Made by a program: the position numbers and the translations under genes
Source of the DNA: PBB1 sp043738425
GTDB lineage: Bacteria > Pseudomonadota > Gammaproteobacteria > Burkholderiales > Burkholderiaceae_C
Direction: 5' to 3'
Assembly (NCBI GenBank): GCA_043738425.1
Contig: JAYUGJ010000055.1
Coordinates: 1-11,849, forward strand
DNA length: 11,849 bases
The notes under the pieces: model-generated
What the model was told of the DNA's origin: nothing
Databases searched by the model: none
What the model saw: the letters and a program-made list of their open reading frames with translations, nothing else
Shown here: piece after piece, positions 1 to 6,590 of the stretch
How the letters are laid out: each line of letters begins with the position of its first letter
Numbering within the stretch: position 1 is the stretch's first letter

Positions 1-626
1 GCGTCGGCCCGGCGAATGCCAAAAACATCACCGACCACATCGCCGTGCTGCGCCCGCATGCGTGGATCATGCTGGGCCACTGCGCCGGCCTGCGCAACAG
101 CCAGCAACTTGGCGACTACGTGCTGGCCCACGGCTACGTGCGTGAAGACCACGTGCTGGATGAAGAGCTGCCGCTGTGGGTGCCGATTCCGGCGCTGGCC
201 GAGGTGCAGATGGCGCTGGAGCAGGCCGTGGCCGACGTCACCCAGGTGCAGGGCGCGGCGCTGAAAAGCATCATGCGCACCGGCACTGTCGCCAGCACCG
301 ACAACCGTAACTGGGAGCTGCTGCCGAATAACCAACCACAGCGCCGCTTCAGCCAGAGCCGCGCGGTGGCGCTGGACATGGAATCGGCCACCATCGCCGC
401 CAACGGCTTCCGCTTCCGCGTGCCCTACGGCACCTTGCTGTGCGTGAGCGACAAACCGCTGCACGGCGAAATCAAGCTGCCCGGCATGGCCAACCACTTC
501 TACCGCGAACGCGTCGGCCAGCATTTGCGCATCGGCATCCGTGCGTTGGAACTGCTGCGCGCCCAAGGCTTCGACCAACTGCACAGCCGCAAGTTGCGCG
601 GCTTTGCCGAAGTCGCGTTTCAGTGA
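1..626 (+). CDS. amn: AMP nucleosidase, C-terminal part (5' end outside window)
   Basis: Cytoplasmic enzyme that hydrolyses AMP to adenine and ribose 5-phosphate, controlling AMP levels and feeding purine salvage. The reading frame is open from base 3 to the TGA at 624-626, giving about 207 residues of the C-terminal nucleoside-phosphorylase-like catalytic domain; the N-terminal regulatory domain lies off the left edge. Recognisable blocks, similar by memory to E. coli Amn, are GPANAKNITDH at the very start, GHCAGLR, GDYVLAHGYVREDHVLD, RTGTVASTDNRNWEL, the DMESATIAA nucleoside-binding block, VPYGTLLCVSDKPLHGEIKLPG and a LHSRKLR tail. No internal stop or frameshift is seen. An ABC importer operon starts 55 bp downstream on the same strand with no evident terminator between, so read-through is possible. 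The family call is firm. Confidence 0.95.
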   Translation, partial: VGPANAKNITDHIAVLRPHAWIMLGHCAGLRNSQQLGDYVLAHGYVREDHVLDEELPLWVPIPALAEVQMALEQAVADVTQVQGAALKSIMRTGTVASTDNRNWELLPNNQPQRRFSQSRAVALDMESATIAANGFRFRVPYGTLLCVSDKPLHGEIKLPGMANHFYRERVGQHLRIGIRALELLRAQGFDQLHSRKLRGFAEVAFQ

Positions 627-681
627 GACCGCGCAACGCAGCCACACGCGCGATGCCGAAGTTTGCGATGCACCCGCTGCC

Positions 682-1473
682 ATGAACCTTGCCGCAACCG
701 TTGCGCTGCGCCAGGTCGGCAAGCGCTACGCCACCGGCACCGCTGCGCTGCACGATGTGTCGTTGACGGTGGGGCCACGCGAATTCGTTTCGTTGCTGGG
801 CCCATCAGGCTGCGGCAAAAGCACCGTGCTGCGATTGGTGGCCGGGCTGGATACCGCCACCAGCGGGCACATCGAGTCGCCCGCGCTGCGGGACGTCAAA
901 GGCGCATCGGGTGCAGCCACCGCGTTTGTTTTTCAAGACCCGACCCTCATGCCGTGGGCCAGCGTGTTCGACAACGTGTGGCTGCCGCTGCGCCTGGCCG
1001 GTATGTCGCGGGACGCCGCAGCGGGCCGCGTGCGGAACTCACTTGCCGGCGTGGGCCTCGGTGAGTGTCAAACCGCGTTTCCTGCGGAGTTGTCGGGCGG
1101 CATGCGCATGCGTGCCTCCATCGCACGCGCGCTGGTCACGCAGCCGCAGTTGCTGTTGATGGACGAGCCATTTGCCGCGCTCGATGAAATCACCCGTCAA
1201 AAACTCAACAGCGATTTATTGGCATGGTGGCAATCGACGCCGCTGGCCGTGCTGTTCGTCACGCACAGCGTGTTCGAGGCGGTTTTTTTAAGTCAACGGG
1301 TGCTGGTGATGGGTGCACGGCCGGGTCGCATCGCGGCCGACATTGCCATCGACGAGCCGGCCGCGCGCGGTGCCGAATTTCGTACATCGCAGCGCTACGC
1401 GCAGGCCTGCAGTGCGGTCACCCACGCACTGGCCGCAGCGCACGCTGGGGCGGGCGGTGCCACCGACTTATGA
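682..1473 (+). CDS. ABC transporter ATP-binding protein, SsuB/TauB/ThiZ type
   Basis: Cytoplasmic ATPase of an importer for a small organic solute; it powers the permease encoded next. The 263-residue length fits the nitrate/sulfonate/taurine/pyrimidine group. Visible motifs: Walker A GPSGCGKST at 40-48, Q-loop Gln85 in VFQDPTLMPW, ABC signature LSGGMRMRASIARAL at 137-151, Walker B LLLMDEP at 157-163 with catalytic Glu162, D-loop ALDE at 166-169 and switch His195 in FVTHS. The MPW after the Q-loop and the GMRMR variant of the signature are typical of this subgroup. The frame is open further upstream to an ATG at 541 that lies inside amn, but homology begins at the ATG at 682, which also clears the amn stop. 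The ribosome site before 682 is weak. The permease starts 52 bp downstream. The substrate cannot be read from this subunit. Confidence 0.93.
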   Translation: MNLAATVALRQVGKRYATGTAALHDVSLTVGPREFVSLLGPSGCGKSTVLRLVAGLDTATSGHIESPALRDVKGASGAATAFVFQDPTLMPWASVFDNVWLPLRLAGMSRDAAAGRVRNSLAGVGLGECQTAFPAELSGGMRMRASIARALVTQPQLLLMDEPFAALDEITRQKLNSDLLAWWQSTPLAVLFVTHSVFEAVFLSQRVLVMGARPGRIAADIAIDEPAARGAEFRTSQRYAQACSAVTHALAAAHAGAGGATDL

Positions 1474-1525
1474 GTGCGACCGGCCTCGCCAGTGGCGTGC
1501 GGTTCATGGCGAAAGGTTTCACGGT

Positions 1526-2374
1526 ATGAATTCGCGTGGGCCGCAACAGTCGACGCGCACATTGCGCGCTGTGCTGCATCGCTGGCCATGGCGCCGCTGG
1601 TTGCCGTTGTTGAGCGTCATCGGCTGGCTGCTGGCATGGGAAGCGCTGGTGCGGCTTGCGCACATTCCGCACTACACGCTGCCCGCACCGAGCTTGGTGC
1701 TGCAAACCTTGGTGGTTCATTTCGGGTCGCTGGCAGCGAGCTGGTGGTTCACCTTGAAGATCACGTTCGGCGCGCTGGCGTTGGCGTGCGCGGGCGGGGT
1801 GTTGATCGCCGCGGTGTTCACGCTGTCGCCGCTGGTCGAAGGTTTGCTGTTGCCGGTTGCGGTGGTGCTGCAAGTCACACCGATCGTCGCCATCGCGCCG
1901 CTGCTGTTGATTTACGTCGACAGCACCACGGCTGCGCTGCTGCTGTGCGCCTGGATCGGTGCGTTTTTTCCGATCCTCGCCAACACGGTGACCGGCCTGC
2001 GTGCGGCCGATCCGTTGTTGGTCGACTTGTTTCGGCTGTACGGCGCCACCCCGCCGCAGCGGCTGCGGCTGCTGTTGATGCCGAGCGCGTTGCCGTACTT
2101 CGCAGCCGGCTTGAAAGTGTCTGGCGGGCTCAGCCTGATCGGTGCGGTGACGGCCGAAATGGTGGCCGGCGCGGCGGGTCGAGAAACCGGTTTGGCATCG
2201 CGGATCTTGGAGGCCAGCTTTCGCACCGAGACGCCGAAAATGTTCGCTGCATTGCTGCTGCTGGTGCTCACGGGGCTGATGATTTACGCCGCGTCGAATG
2301 CGCTGTCGCGCCGCCTGCTGGCGCGCTGGCACGCCAGCGAGCAAAGCACATCGCGACAAAAAAACGTTCGGTAG
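1526..2374 (+). CDS. ABC transporter permease, SsuC/TauC/ThiX type
   Basis: Inner-membrane channel subunit of the same importer, 282 residues. The N-terminus is basic (several Arg within residues 1-25), followed by a first membrane helix (about WLPLLSVIGWLLAWEALV), then the usual binding-protein-dependent transport fold with helices around WWFTLKITFGALALACAGG, VEGLLLPVAVVLQVTPIVAIAPLLLIY and LLLCAWIGAFFPILAN. The cytoplasmic EAA-type loop that docks the ATPase is visible as LYGATPPQRLRLLLMPSALPYF, and a last hydrophobic helix precedes a basic tail. The ATG at 1526 is chosen because GAAAGG sits 9 bases ahead (1511-1516) and family similarity starts here; the frame runs open upstream to 1313 inside the ATPase gene only by chance. 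The binding-protein gene follows after 28 bp, which supports one transcript. Confidence 0.92.
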   Translation: MNSRGPQQSTRTLRAVLHRWPWRRWLPLLSVIGWLLAWEALVRLAHIPHYTLPAPSLVLQTLVVHFGSLAASWWFTLKITFGALALACAGGVLIAAVFTLSPLVEGLLLPVAVVLQVTPIVAIAPLLLIYVDSTTAALLLCAWIGAFFPILANTVTGLRAADPLLVDLFRLYGATPPQRLRLLLMPSALPYFAAGLKVSGGLSLIGAVTAEMVAGAAGRETGLASRILEASFRTETPKMFAALLLLVLTGLMIYAASNALSRRLLARWHASEQSTSRQKNVR

Positions 2375-2402
2375 CTGTTACCTGCGAACTGAGTTGGACG
2401 CC

Positions 2403-3443
2403 ATGAAGCAAACCACCACAACATCGGCCAAGGCCCTTGCTGCACGCGCCCTGACCACCGCGGTGTGGATGTGCATGGCCGCTGCAGCACAAGCCGACGA
2501 CAAAGTGCGGTTCGCTACCAACTGGAAAGCACAGGCCGCGCACGGTGGTTTTTATCAAGCCATTGCCGATGGCACGTACAAGCGCTACGGCCTGGAAGTG
2601 ACGTTGCTGCAAGGTGGGCCGCAGATCAACAACCGCCCGTTGTTGGCAGCGGGGCGCATCGACTTCTTGATGACGGGCAACCTGCTGCACAGCTTCGACA
2701 ACGTCAAAAACGGCGTGCCGACCATCGTGGTCGCCGGCATCTTTCAGAAAGATCCGCAGGCGCTGATCGCCCACCCCGGCCAAGGCTACGAAACATTTGA
2801 CGCGTTGAAGACGGCACCCGTGGTGTTGATCGCCAAGGACGCGCAATTCAGTTGGTGGCAGTGGCTCAAGGTGACCCACGGCTTTCAAGACAACGCATTG
2901 AAGCCGTACAACTTCAGCCTGGCTGCGTTTCTGGCGAATCCGAAAGCGATCCAACAAGGGTATTCGGTAGCCGAGCCGATTTATGTGGAAAACCAGGCGC
3001 GCTTCAAGCCGGTGGTGCATTTGCTGGCCGACCACGGCTACAACACCTATTCAACCGTTATCGAGGCGCGAACCGACACGGTGACCAGGCAGCCCGCGCT
3101 GGTGCAACGTTTTGTTGATGCATCGATCCTCGGCTGGGTGTCGTATCTGTACGGCGACCGCCGGTCGGCACATGCGCTGATGCGCCAAGACAACCCGGAG
3201 CTGAGCGAGGCCGAGTTGGAGGCTTCGGTGGCGCTCATGAAGCAGCAAGGCATCGTTGATTCAGGCGACGCGACCACCCTTGGGATTGGCGCGATGAATG
3301 CAGCACGCATTCAGAGTTTCTATGCACAGATGGTGAAAGCGGGTCTGTATCAAACCGGCGAGGTGGACCTGAACGCCGTCGCCACCACCCGCTTCGTCAA
3401 CCACCGCGTGGGCGTGGCGGAAAAGCGCAACCTCACGCGGTGA
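2403..3443 (+). CDS. ABC transporter periplasmic substrate-binding protein, NMT1/THI5-like
   Basis: Periplasmic receptor that captures the solute and delivers it to the permease, 346 residues. A signal peptide is clear: basic residues in the first 15 positions, a hydrophobic stretch around 16-29 and a likely cleavage after AQA31, just before DDKVRFATNWK. The mature part carries the NMT1/THI5-like type 2 periplasmic fold: an FATNWKAQAAHGGFYQA block (the position where ThiY relatives read DWxPNxxH), KRYGLEVTLLQGGP, and RIDFLMTGN. Members of this superfamily bind pyrimidine thiamin precursors, riboflavin, sulfonates, taurine or nitrate. The position downstream of amn makes a nucleobase- or pyrimidine-like ligand a reasonable guess, but nothing seen here fixes it. 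No TPP or FMN riboswitch is apparent upstream of the operon. It is the last gene of the operon, and a stem-loop follows the stop by 17 bp. Confidence 0.9.
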   Translation: MKQTTTTSAKALAARALTTAVWMCMAAAAQADDKVRFATNWKAQAAHGGFYQAIADGTYKRYGLEVTLLQGGPQINNRPLLAAGRIDFLMTGNLLHSFDNVKNGVPTIVVAGIFQKDPQALIAHPGQGYETFDALKTAPVVLIAKDAQFSWWQWLKVTHGFQDNALKPYNFSLAAFLANPKAIQQGYSVAEPIYVENQARFKPVVHLLADHGYNTYSTVIEARTDTVTRQPALVQRFVDASILGWVSYLYGDRRSAHALMRQDNPELSEAELEASVALMKQQGIVDSGDATTLGIGAMNAARIQSFYAQMVKAGLYQTGEVDLNAVATTRFVNHRVGVAEKRNLTR

Positions 3444-3460
3444 ATCAGCGTGGCTTCATG

Positions 3461-3489
3461 AGCTGCCTTGGGTCTCACCAAAGGCAGCT
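3461..3489 (+). terminator. stem-loop closing the ABC importer operon
   Basis: A perfect 9-bp inverted repeat, AGCTGCCTT (3461-3469) and AAGGCAGCT (3481-3489), with an 11-base loop, begins 17 bases after the stop of the binding-protein gene. Only TTT follows the stem, so it is a poor classical intrinsic terminator. It may instead protect the 3' end of the mRNA or act together with Rho. Confidence 0.5.
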
Positions 3490-3610
3490 TTGGCGCAGGG
3501 TTGCACGCCAGCGGCCGCGGCGCGGTGGGTTGCTGTGGTCATTCGGTGGATGCGTTGGTGCAATGGTTTCACCGTGCGGTCGTGAACACCACCCCGGCGA
3601 GAATTCAACG

Positions 3611-4045
3611 ATGTTTGCCCCCTCCCAAAACGACGTGCGCCAGTTCTTTTGCGCAGCGCTTGCCAAGGCGCGCAGCGGCCGACCGATGAGTGCGCTGGAA
3701 AGCGTCGCGGCCGACTGGATTGCCGAACACCCCGAGTACCACGCAGACTTGGCCGATGTCGACGCGGCATTGGCCGCGGTGTACGCGGTGGACGCTGGCC
3801 GCACCAACCCGTTTTTGCATTTGTCGATGCATCTGTCGATCAGCGAGCAGGTGTCGATCGACCAGCCCCGCGGCATCACGCAGGCGATGGGTTGGTTGGC
3901 AGCGCGCCGCGCGTCGCTGCACGACGCCCACCACGAGGCGATGGAATGTTTGGGCGACATGATGTGGACCTCGCAGCGCAGCGGCTTGCCGCCCGACGGC
4001 GAGCGTTACGTCGCCAGCGTGGCGCAGCGGGCCACGCGCGATTGA
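3611..4045 (+). CDS. DUF1841 family protein
   Basis: A 144-residue cytoplasmic protein of the DUF1841 family, common in beta- and gammaproteobacteria; its function is not known to me. Family hallmarks are spread over the whole length: the N-terminal MFAPSQNDVRQFFCAAL, LESVAADWIAEHPEYHADL, the very conserved GRTNPFLHLSMHLSISEQ, SIDQPRGI, HHEAMECLGDMMW and QRSGLPPDGERY. His and Glu residues cluster in the core (HLSMHL, HDAHHEAMECLG), but I would not assign a metal site from this alone. The frame is open back to 3440, yet the family starts at MFxPS, so the ATG at 3611 is used; GAGAA at 3599-3603 is a modest ribosome site. There is no signal peptide or membrane helix. The gene stands alone between two stem-loops (3461-3489 and 4056-4090). 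Confidence 0.93.
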   Translation: MFAPSQNDVRQFFCAALAKARSGRPMSALESVAADWIAEHPEYHADLADVDAALAAVYAVDAGRTNPFLHLSMHLSISEQVSIDQPRGITQAMGWLAARRASLHDAHHEAMECLGDMMWTSQRSGLPPDGERYVASVAQRATRD

Positions 4046-4055
4046 GCGCGTGAAA

Positions 4056-4090
4056 GTCTTCGGGCATGCCCGCTCACCACGCCCGAAGAC
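4056..4090. repeat. 10-bp perfect inverted repeat after the DUF1841 gene
   Basis: GTCTTCGGGC (4056-4065) and GCCCGAAGAC (4081-4090) pair perfectly around a 15-base loop. The left arm begins 11 bases after the DUF1841 stop. No T-run follows, so it is a possible Rho-dependent or mRNA-stabilising hairpin rather than a classical terminator. The octamer GCCCGCTC also occurs twice here (4068-4075 and 4091-4098), once in the loop and once directly after the right arm. Confidence 0.5.
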
Positions 4091-4303
4091 GCCCGCTCGT
4101 CGTGGCACATGCGCGCCATAGCCCGAACTGTCGCTGTGCTTTGCGCCTAGACCGGACGCCTTTTGCCGCGTTGTTCGGGCACGCCCAAAAAACTCTCACG
4201 CTCTGAGTTCGCCGCGGTGGCGGCACTGCCGTGGGGTTGTGTCTGCAACCAATAGCGGTATGCGCTCGACGGGTGCGCGCGCAACGGGTAGGGCGCGCGG
4301 CCG

Positions 4304-4333
4304 TTGTCGGCGCGCTGGTAACCGTGATACCTT
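4304..4333 (+). promoter_or_regulatory. possible sigma-70 promoter for the first PEP-CTERM gene
   Basis: TTGTCG (4304-4309) could serve as a -35 box with TACCTT (4328-4333, 18-base spacer) or the overlapping GATACC (4326-4331, 16-base spacer) as the -10 box. It lies about 45 bases ahead of the chosen start and immediately ahead of the C6-ATTT-G6 dyad. Matches to consensus are moderate. The rest of the gene-free stretch 4091-4303 shows nothing I can assign. Confidence 0.3.
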
Positions 4334-4344
4334 CCGACACGAAT

Positions 4345-4360
4345 CCCCCCATTTGGGGGG
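4345..4360. promoter_or_regulatory. C6-ATTT-G6 inverted repeat, candidate operator or 5'-leader hairpin
   Basis: Six C (4345-4350), ATTT, then six G (4355-4360) form a perfect 6-bp dyad with a 4-base centre, 16 bases before the start codon at 4377 and 11 bases past the candidate -10 box. The homopolymer arms stand out against the mixed GC-rich sequence around them. The position, near a predicted transcription start, suits a repressor or response-regulator site, or a leader hairpin in the mRNA. The binding factor is unknown. Confidence 0.4.
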
Positions 4361-4376
4361 TGTCAAATGCACTTCA

Positions 4377-5441
4377 ATGTCACGAGCAGGCATGACGTTT
4401 GCCCTTCTGTGGTGGGCGGTTTCGATGAAAAGCCCGGCATGGGCCGCGTCGGTTTGTGACGCTGGGCTAGGTGCCCGTGGTGCCCATGGCGCACTGGTAA
4501 CGGAAAAAGACGCGCCCGCTTGCGTGCGCAGTTTGGACAAGCGGTTGTCAGCGCCATCGCCATCGCCAGCGTCGGCGCTGTTGTCCCGGCTTGCGTCAGC
4601 ACCGCAACCAGCGCGCACGAAGCCATTCGCCAATCGCAACCGCGCGCCCGAGACGACCGGTGTGTCGAGCGAGGGTGCCGCCTGGGCGCGCCAGCTTGCT
4701 GCGACGCTGGGTCTGGTGCCCGATGCGCTGCCGTCGGGCGATGCCGAATTGAATCTGATTGGCGACGACGCAGTGGTCGCGGCCGATACGTCGGCGCTGC
4801 CCGGCGGCGAAGGCGACACCGCGCGGCACACCCCCGGCAGCCTGACAAGCGATGTCGCCACGGACCCTACCGAGCCGCCCGTGTTGCCACTTGCTGCCGA
4901 TCCGGCGCAGTCCGACCGCGCCGACTCGGCCAGTGCGGTGGCGAATGCAGGCGCGGGGGCCGACCGCGCACGGCGCGTGTTGGTGCGACGTGGGCTGGCG
5001 CGCAGCGGGCACCGCCTGGCCGCGGGGAACCCGTCCAACCGCTTTGGTGCCTACGCGGGCCGCGGGCCCGACGCCACTTTTGCCGATTTCGCGCTCGGCG
5101 ACGCCAGCCTCGACGCCGCCGACGCGTCGGCCGACGACGAGCGCGACGCGCAGCGACCGTTGCGCACCGGTGCGTATGGCGCGCACGCGATGCCGATCGT
5201 CAACGCGTCGGCGTTTGGGGCAGGCGGCGGATCAGGCGGTGGGTCAGGTAGTTGTGCCGTTGCGTGCAATGCAGTCGACGCCGGCAGCAACCCCGCCGCC
5301 GCGCCGGCCCGCGCATCGACCGTACCGATCACACCCGCGCAAGGCGTGCCCGAGCCTTCGACCTATGCGCTGCTTTTAGTCGGCCTGGCGATCGGGGTGG
5401 GTCGCGTCGGCCTGCGCCGGCGGCAGCGTCGGCGGGCCTGA
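4377..5441 (+). CDS. PEP-CTERM sorted secreted protein, low complexity, function unknown
   Basis: 354 residues. The N-terminus from the ATG at 4377 is a plausible signal peptide: Arg3, hydrophobic FALLWWAV, and a cleavage site around AWA23-AS. The C-terminus is a full PEP-CTERM tag (residues 324-354): VPEPSTYALLLVGLAIGVG, a single helix, then a run of Arg. By knowledge of the family, such tags are recognised and cleaved by an exosortase at the inner membrane, with the protein exported to the cell surface or matrix. The body between is rich in Ala, Asp, Ser, Pro and Gly with no enzyme motif I recognise, plus a Gly/Ser stretch near 290-300 and a pair of Cys after it. Met6 (4392) is an alternative start but would lose the basic n-region. 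The open frame extends back to 4239, but that would run through the dyad and promoter. The tag and the signal in one frame support a real gene. Confidence 0.75.
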   Translation: MSRAGMTFALLWWAVSMKSPAWAASVCDAGLGARGAHGALVTEKDAPACVRSLDKRLSAPSPSPASALLSRLASAPQPARTKPFANRNRAPETTGVSSEGAAWARQLAATLGLVPDALPSGDAELNLIGDDAVVAADTSALPGGEGDTARHTPGSLTSDVATDPTEPPVLPLAADPAQSDRADSASAVANAGAGADRARRVLVRRGLARSGHRLAAGNPSNRFGAYAGRGPDATFADFALGDASLDAADASADDERDAQRPLRTGAYGAHAMPIVNASAFGAGGGSGGGSGSCAVACNAVDAGSNPAAAPARASTVPITPAQGVPEPSTYALLLVGLAIGVGRVGLRRRQRRRA

Positions 5442-5456
5442 CAACCGGTCACCACC

Positions 5457-5469
5457 GGCCGCTTCGGCC
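5457..5469. repeat. small GC-rich stem-loop between the two PEP-CTERM genes
   Basis: GGCCG (5457-5461) and CGGCC (5465-5469) pair around CTT, 16 bases after the stop of the first PEP-CTERM gene. No T-run follows. It is short and could be chance in such GC-rich DNA, but its position suits a weak 3' end for the upstream transcript. Confidence 0.25.
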
Positions 5470-5483
5470 CCCTGCATGTGCTC

Positions 5484-5512
5484 TTGCGAAGTCCCGGCCG
5501 CGCCTCTAGGCT
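5484..5512 (+). promoter_or_regulatory. possible promoter of the GDSL esterase gene
   Basis: TTGCGA (5484-5489) and TAGGCT (5507-5512) are spaced by 17 bases and lie about 30 bases ahead of the start codon, leaving room for a short leader with the ribosome site GGAG at 5533-5536. The -10 box matches consensus at only three positions, so this is a candidate. Confidence 0.35.
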
Positions 5513-5542
5513 GCACTGGGTTCTTCACTTCTGGAGCGGGTC

Positions 5543-6556
5543 ATGGTGATTTCATTCGGGTCCCTTTTGCGCACGGCCGCAGTGGCCACCGTCGCCTGGA
5601 TGGCGCTGGCCGCATTGCCGGCGCAGGCGTACAGCCGCCTTTATGTGTTCGGCGACAGTTTGTCGGACAGCGGCAACAACGCGCTGGCCACGCCACTGCG
5701 AACCGCCGCGGCGGACATCGCCAGCAACACCTTCGTGCCGACCTTCCCGTACCTGTCGGGCACGTACTCCAACGGCCCGGTGTGGGCGCAGCAATTCGCC
5801 AGCGCACTGGGCCTGGCCGCCGCCCCCTCGCTGGCAGGCGGCACCAACTTTGCCTTCGGCGGCGCTGAAACCGGTCGGGCCGGAACCGCGCCGGGTGGTT
5901 TCCCACCCAGTCTGAACAGTCAGGTCAGCCTGGCGTTGGGCGCATTGGGCAACGTTATTGCGGCCGACGCGCTGGTGGTCTACGAAGGCGGCGGCAACAA
6001 CGCCCGCCGCACGCTGGGCTTGCTGGCGGCGGCCTCCGATGCCGCATCGTTCGCGGCCATCGTCGGCGCTGCGGCGGCTGAATACGCTGCCGATGTGCAG
6101 CTCGGGGTCGACGCGCTGCAAGCCGCCGGTGCACGCAACATCGTCGTGTGGAACACGCCCAATGTGGGTTTGACGCCGGCGTTGGTCAGCGCGGGTGCAT
6201 CGGCTTCGTTCGTTGCGACCACGTTGTCGGGTGCGATGAACGGCGCGCTGGCCGCCACGCTGGCCAGTGAAACCGGCGTCAGCATTTTTGATGTGTTCGG
6301 CTTGCTCGGCGCGGCGGCGCAAAACCCTGCGGGCTACGGTCTCAGCAACGCGGCTCGGGCGTGTGGCACGGGCGCCGCAAGCTGTGCCACCGCCCTTTTC
6401 TACGACGGCATCCACCCGACCACCGTGGGCCACGCGCTGTTGGCTGGCGCGATGCTGAACACGGTCACTGCGGTGCCCGAGCCGTCGACCTACGGCTTGA
6501 TGCTGCTCGGTCTGCTGGTCTGCGCAGGCGTTGCCCGGCGTCGCGCAGCCCGTTAA
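5543..6556 (+). CDS. SGNH/GDSL-type esterase with PEP-CTERM tag
   Basis: 337 residues. A signal peptide spans about 1-29 (Arg10, hydrophobic core, AQA29 before YSRLYVFGDS). The catalytic domain has the SGNH/GDSL blocks: block I FGDSLSDSGNN at 36-46 with nucleophile Ser39; block II around Gly107 in TNFAFGGAETG; block III GGNN at 150-153, where Asn152 would be the oxyanion residue and the usual Asp is Asn153; block V YDGIHPT with Asp288 and His291 completing the triad. The C-terminus (311-337) is a PEP-CTERM tag, VPEPSTYGLMLLGLLV followed by VARRRAAR. The enzyme would hydrolyse an ester, perhaps a lipid or an acetylated polysaccharide, outside the cytoplasm; the substrate is unknown. GGAG seven bases ahead supports the ATG at 5543. 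The neighbouring gene carries a nearly identical sorting tag, so both likely depend on the same exosortase, which is not in this window. Confidence 0.92.
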   Translation: MVISFGSLLRTAAVATVAWMALAALPAQAYSRLYVFGDSLSDSGNNALATPLRTAAADIASNTFVPTFPYLSGTYSNGPVWAQQFASALGLAAAPSLAGGTNFAFGGAETGRAGTAPGGFPPSLNSQVSLALGALGNVIAADALVVYEGGGNNARRTLGLLAAASDAASFAAIVGAAAAEYAADVQLGVDALQAAGARNIVVWNTPNVGLTPALVSAGASASFVATTLSGAMNGALAATLASETGVSIFDVFGLLGAAAQNPAGYGLSNAARACGTGAASCATALFYDGIHPTTVGHALLAGAMLNTVTAVPEPSTYGLMLLGLLVCAGVARRRAAR

Positions 6557-6590
6557 GCACTGGCGCAAATCGCGCGGCTACCATCGCTGC

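Noticed and set aside
627..681. Terminator or riboswitch between amn and the ABC operon
   Set aside because: Only 55 bases with short, imperfect dyads and no T-run or recognisable aptamer.
1418..2359. 313-codon minus-strand open frame
   Set aside because: It mirrors the permease gene, and its translation is Gln/Arg-rich without any domain.
4103..4120. TGGCAC as the -24 element of a sigma-54 promoter
   Set aside because: The required GC of the -12 element (TTGC) is not at the right distance.
4196..5038. 280-codon minus-strand open frame over the first PEP-CTERM gene
   Set aside because: The plus-strand frame has both a signal peptide and a PEP-CTERM tag; the minus frame has neither and runs through the promoter and dyad region.
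5552..6568. 338-codon minus-strand open frame
   Set aside because: It is antisense to the GDSL esterase, whose catalytic blocks are unambiguous.
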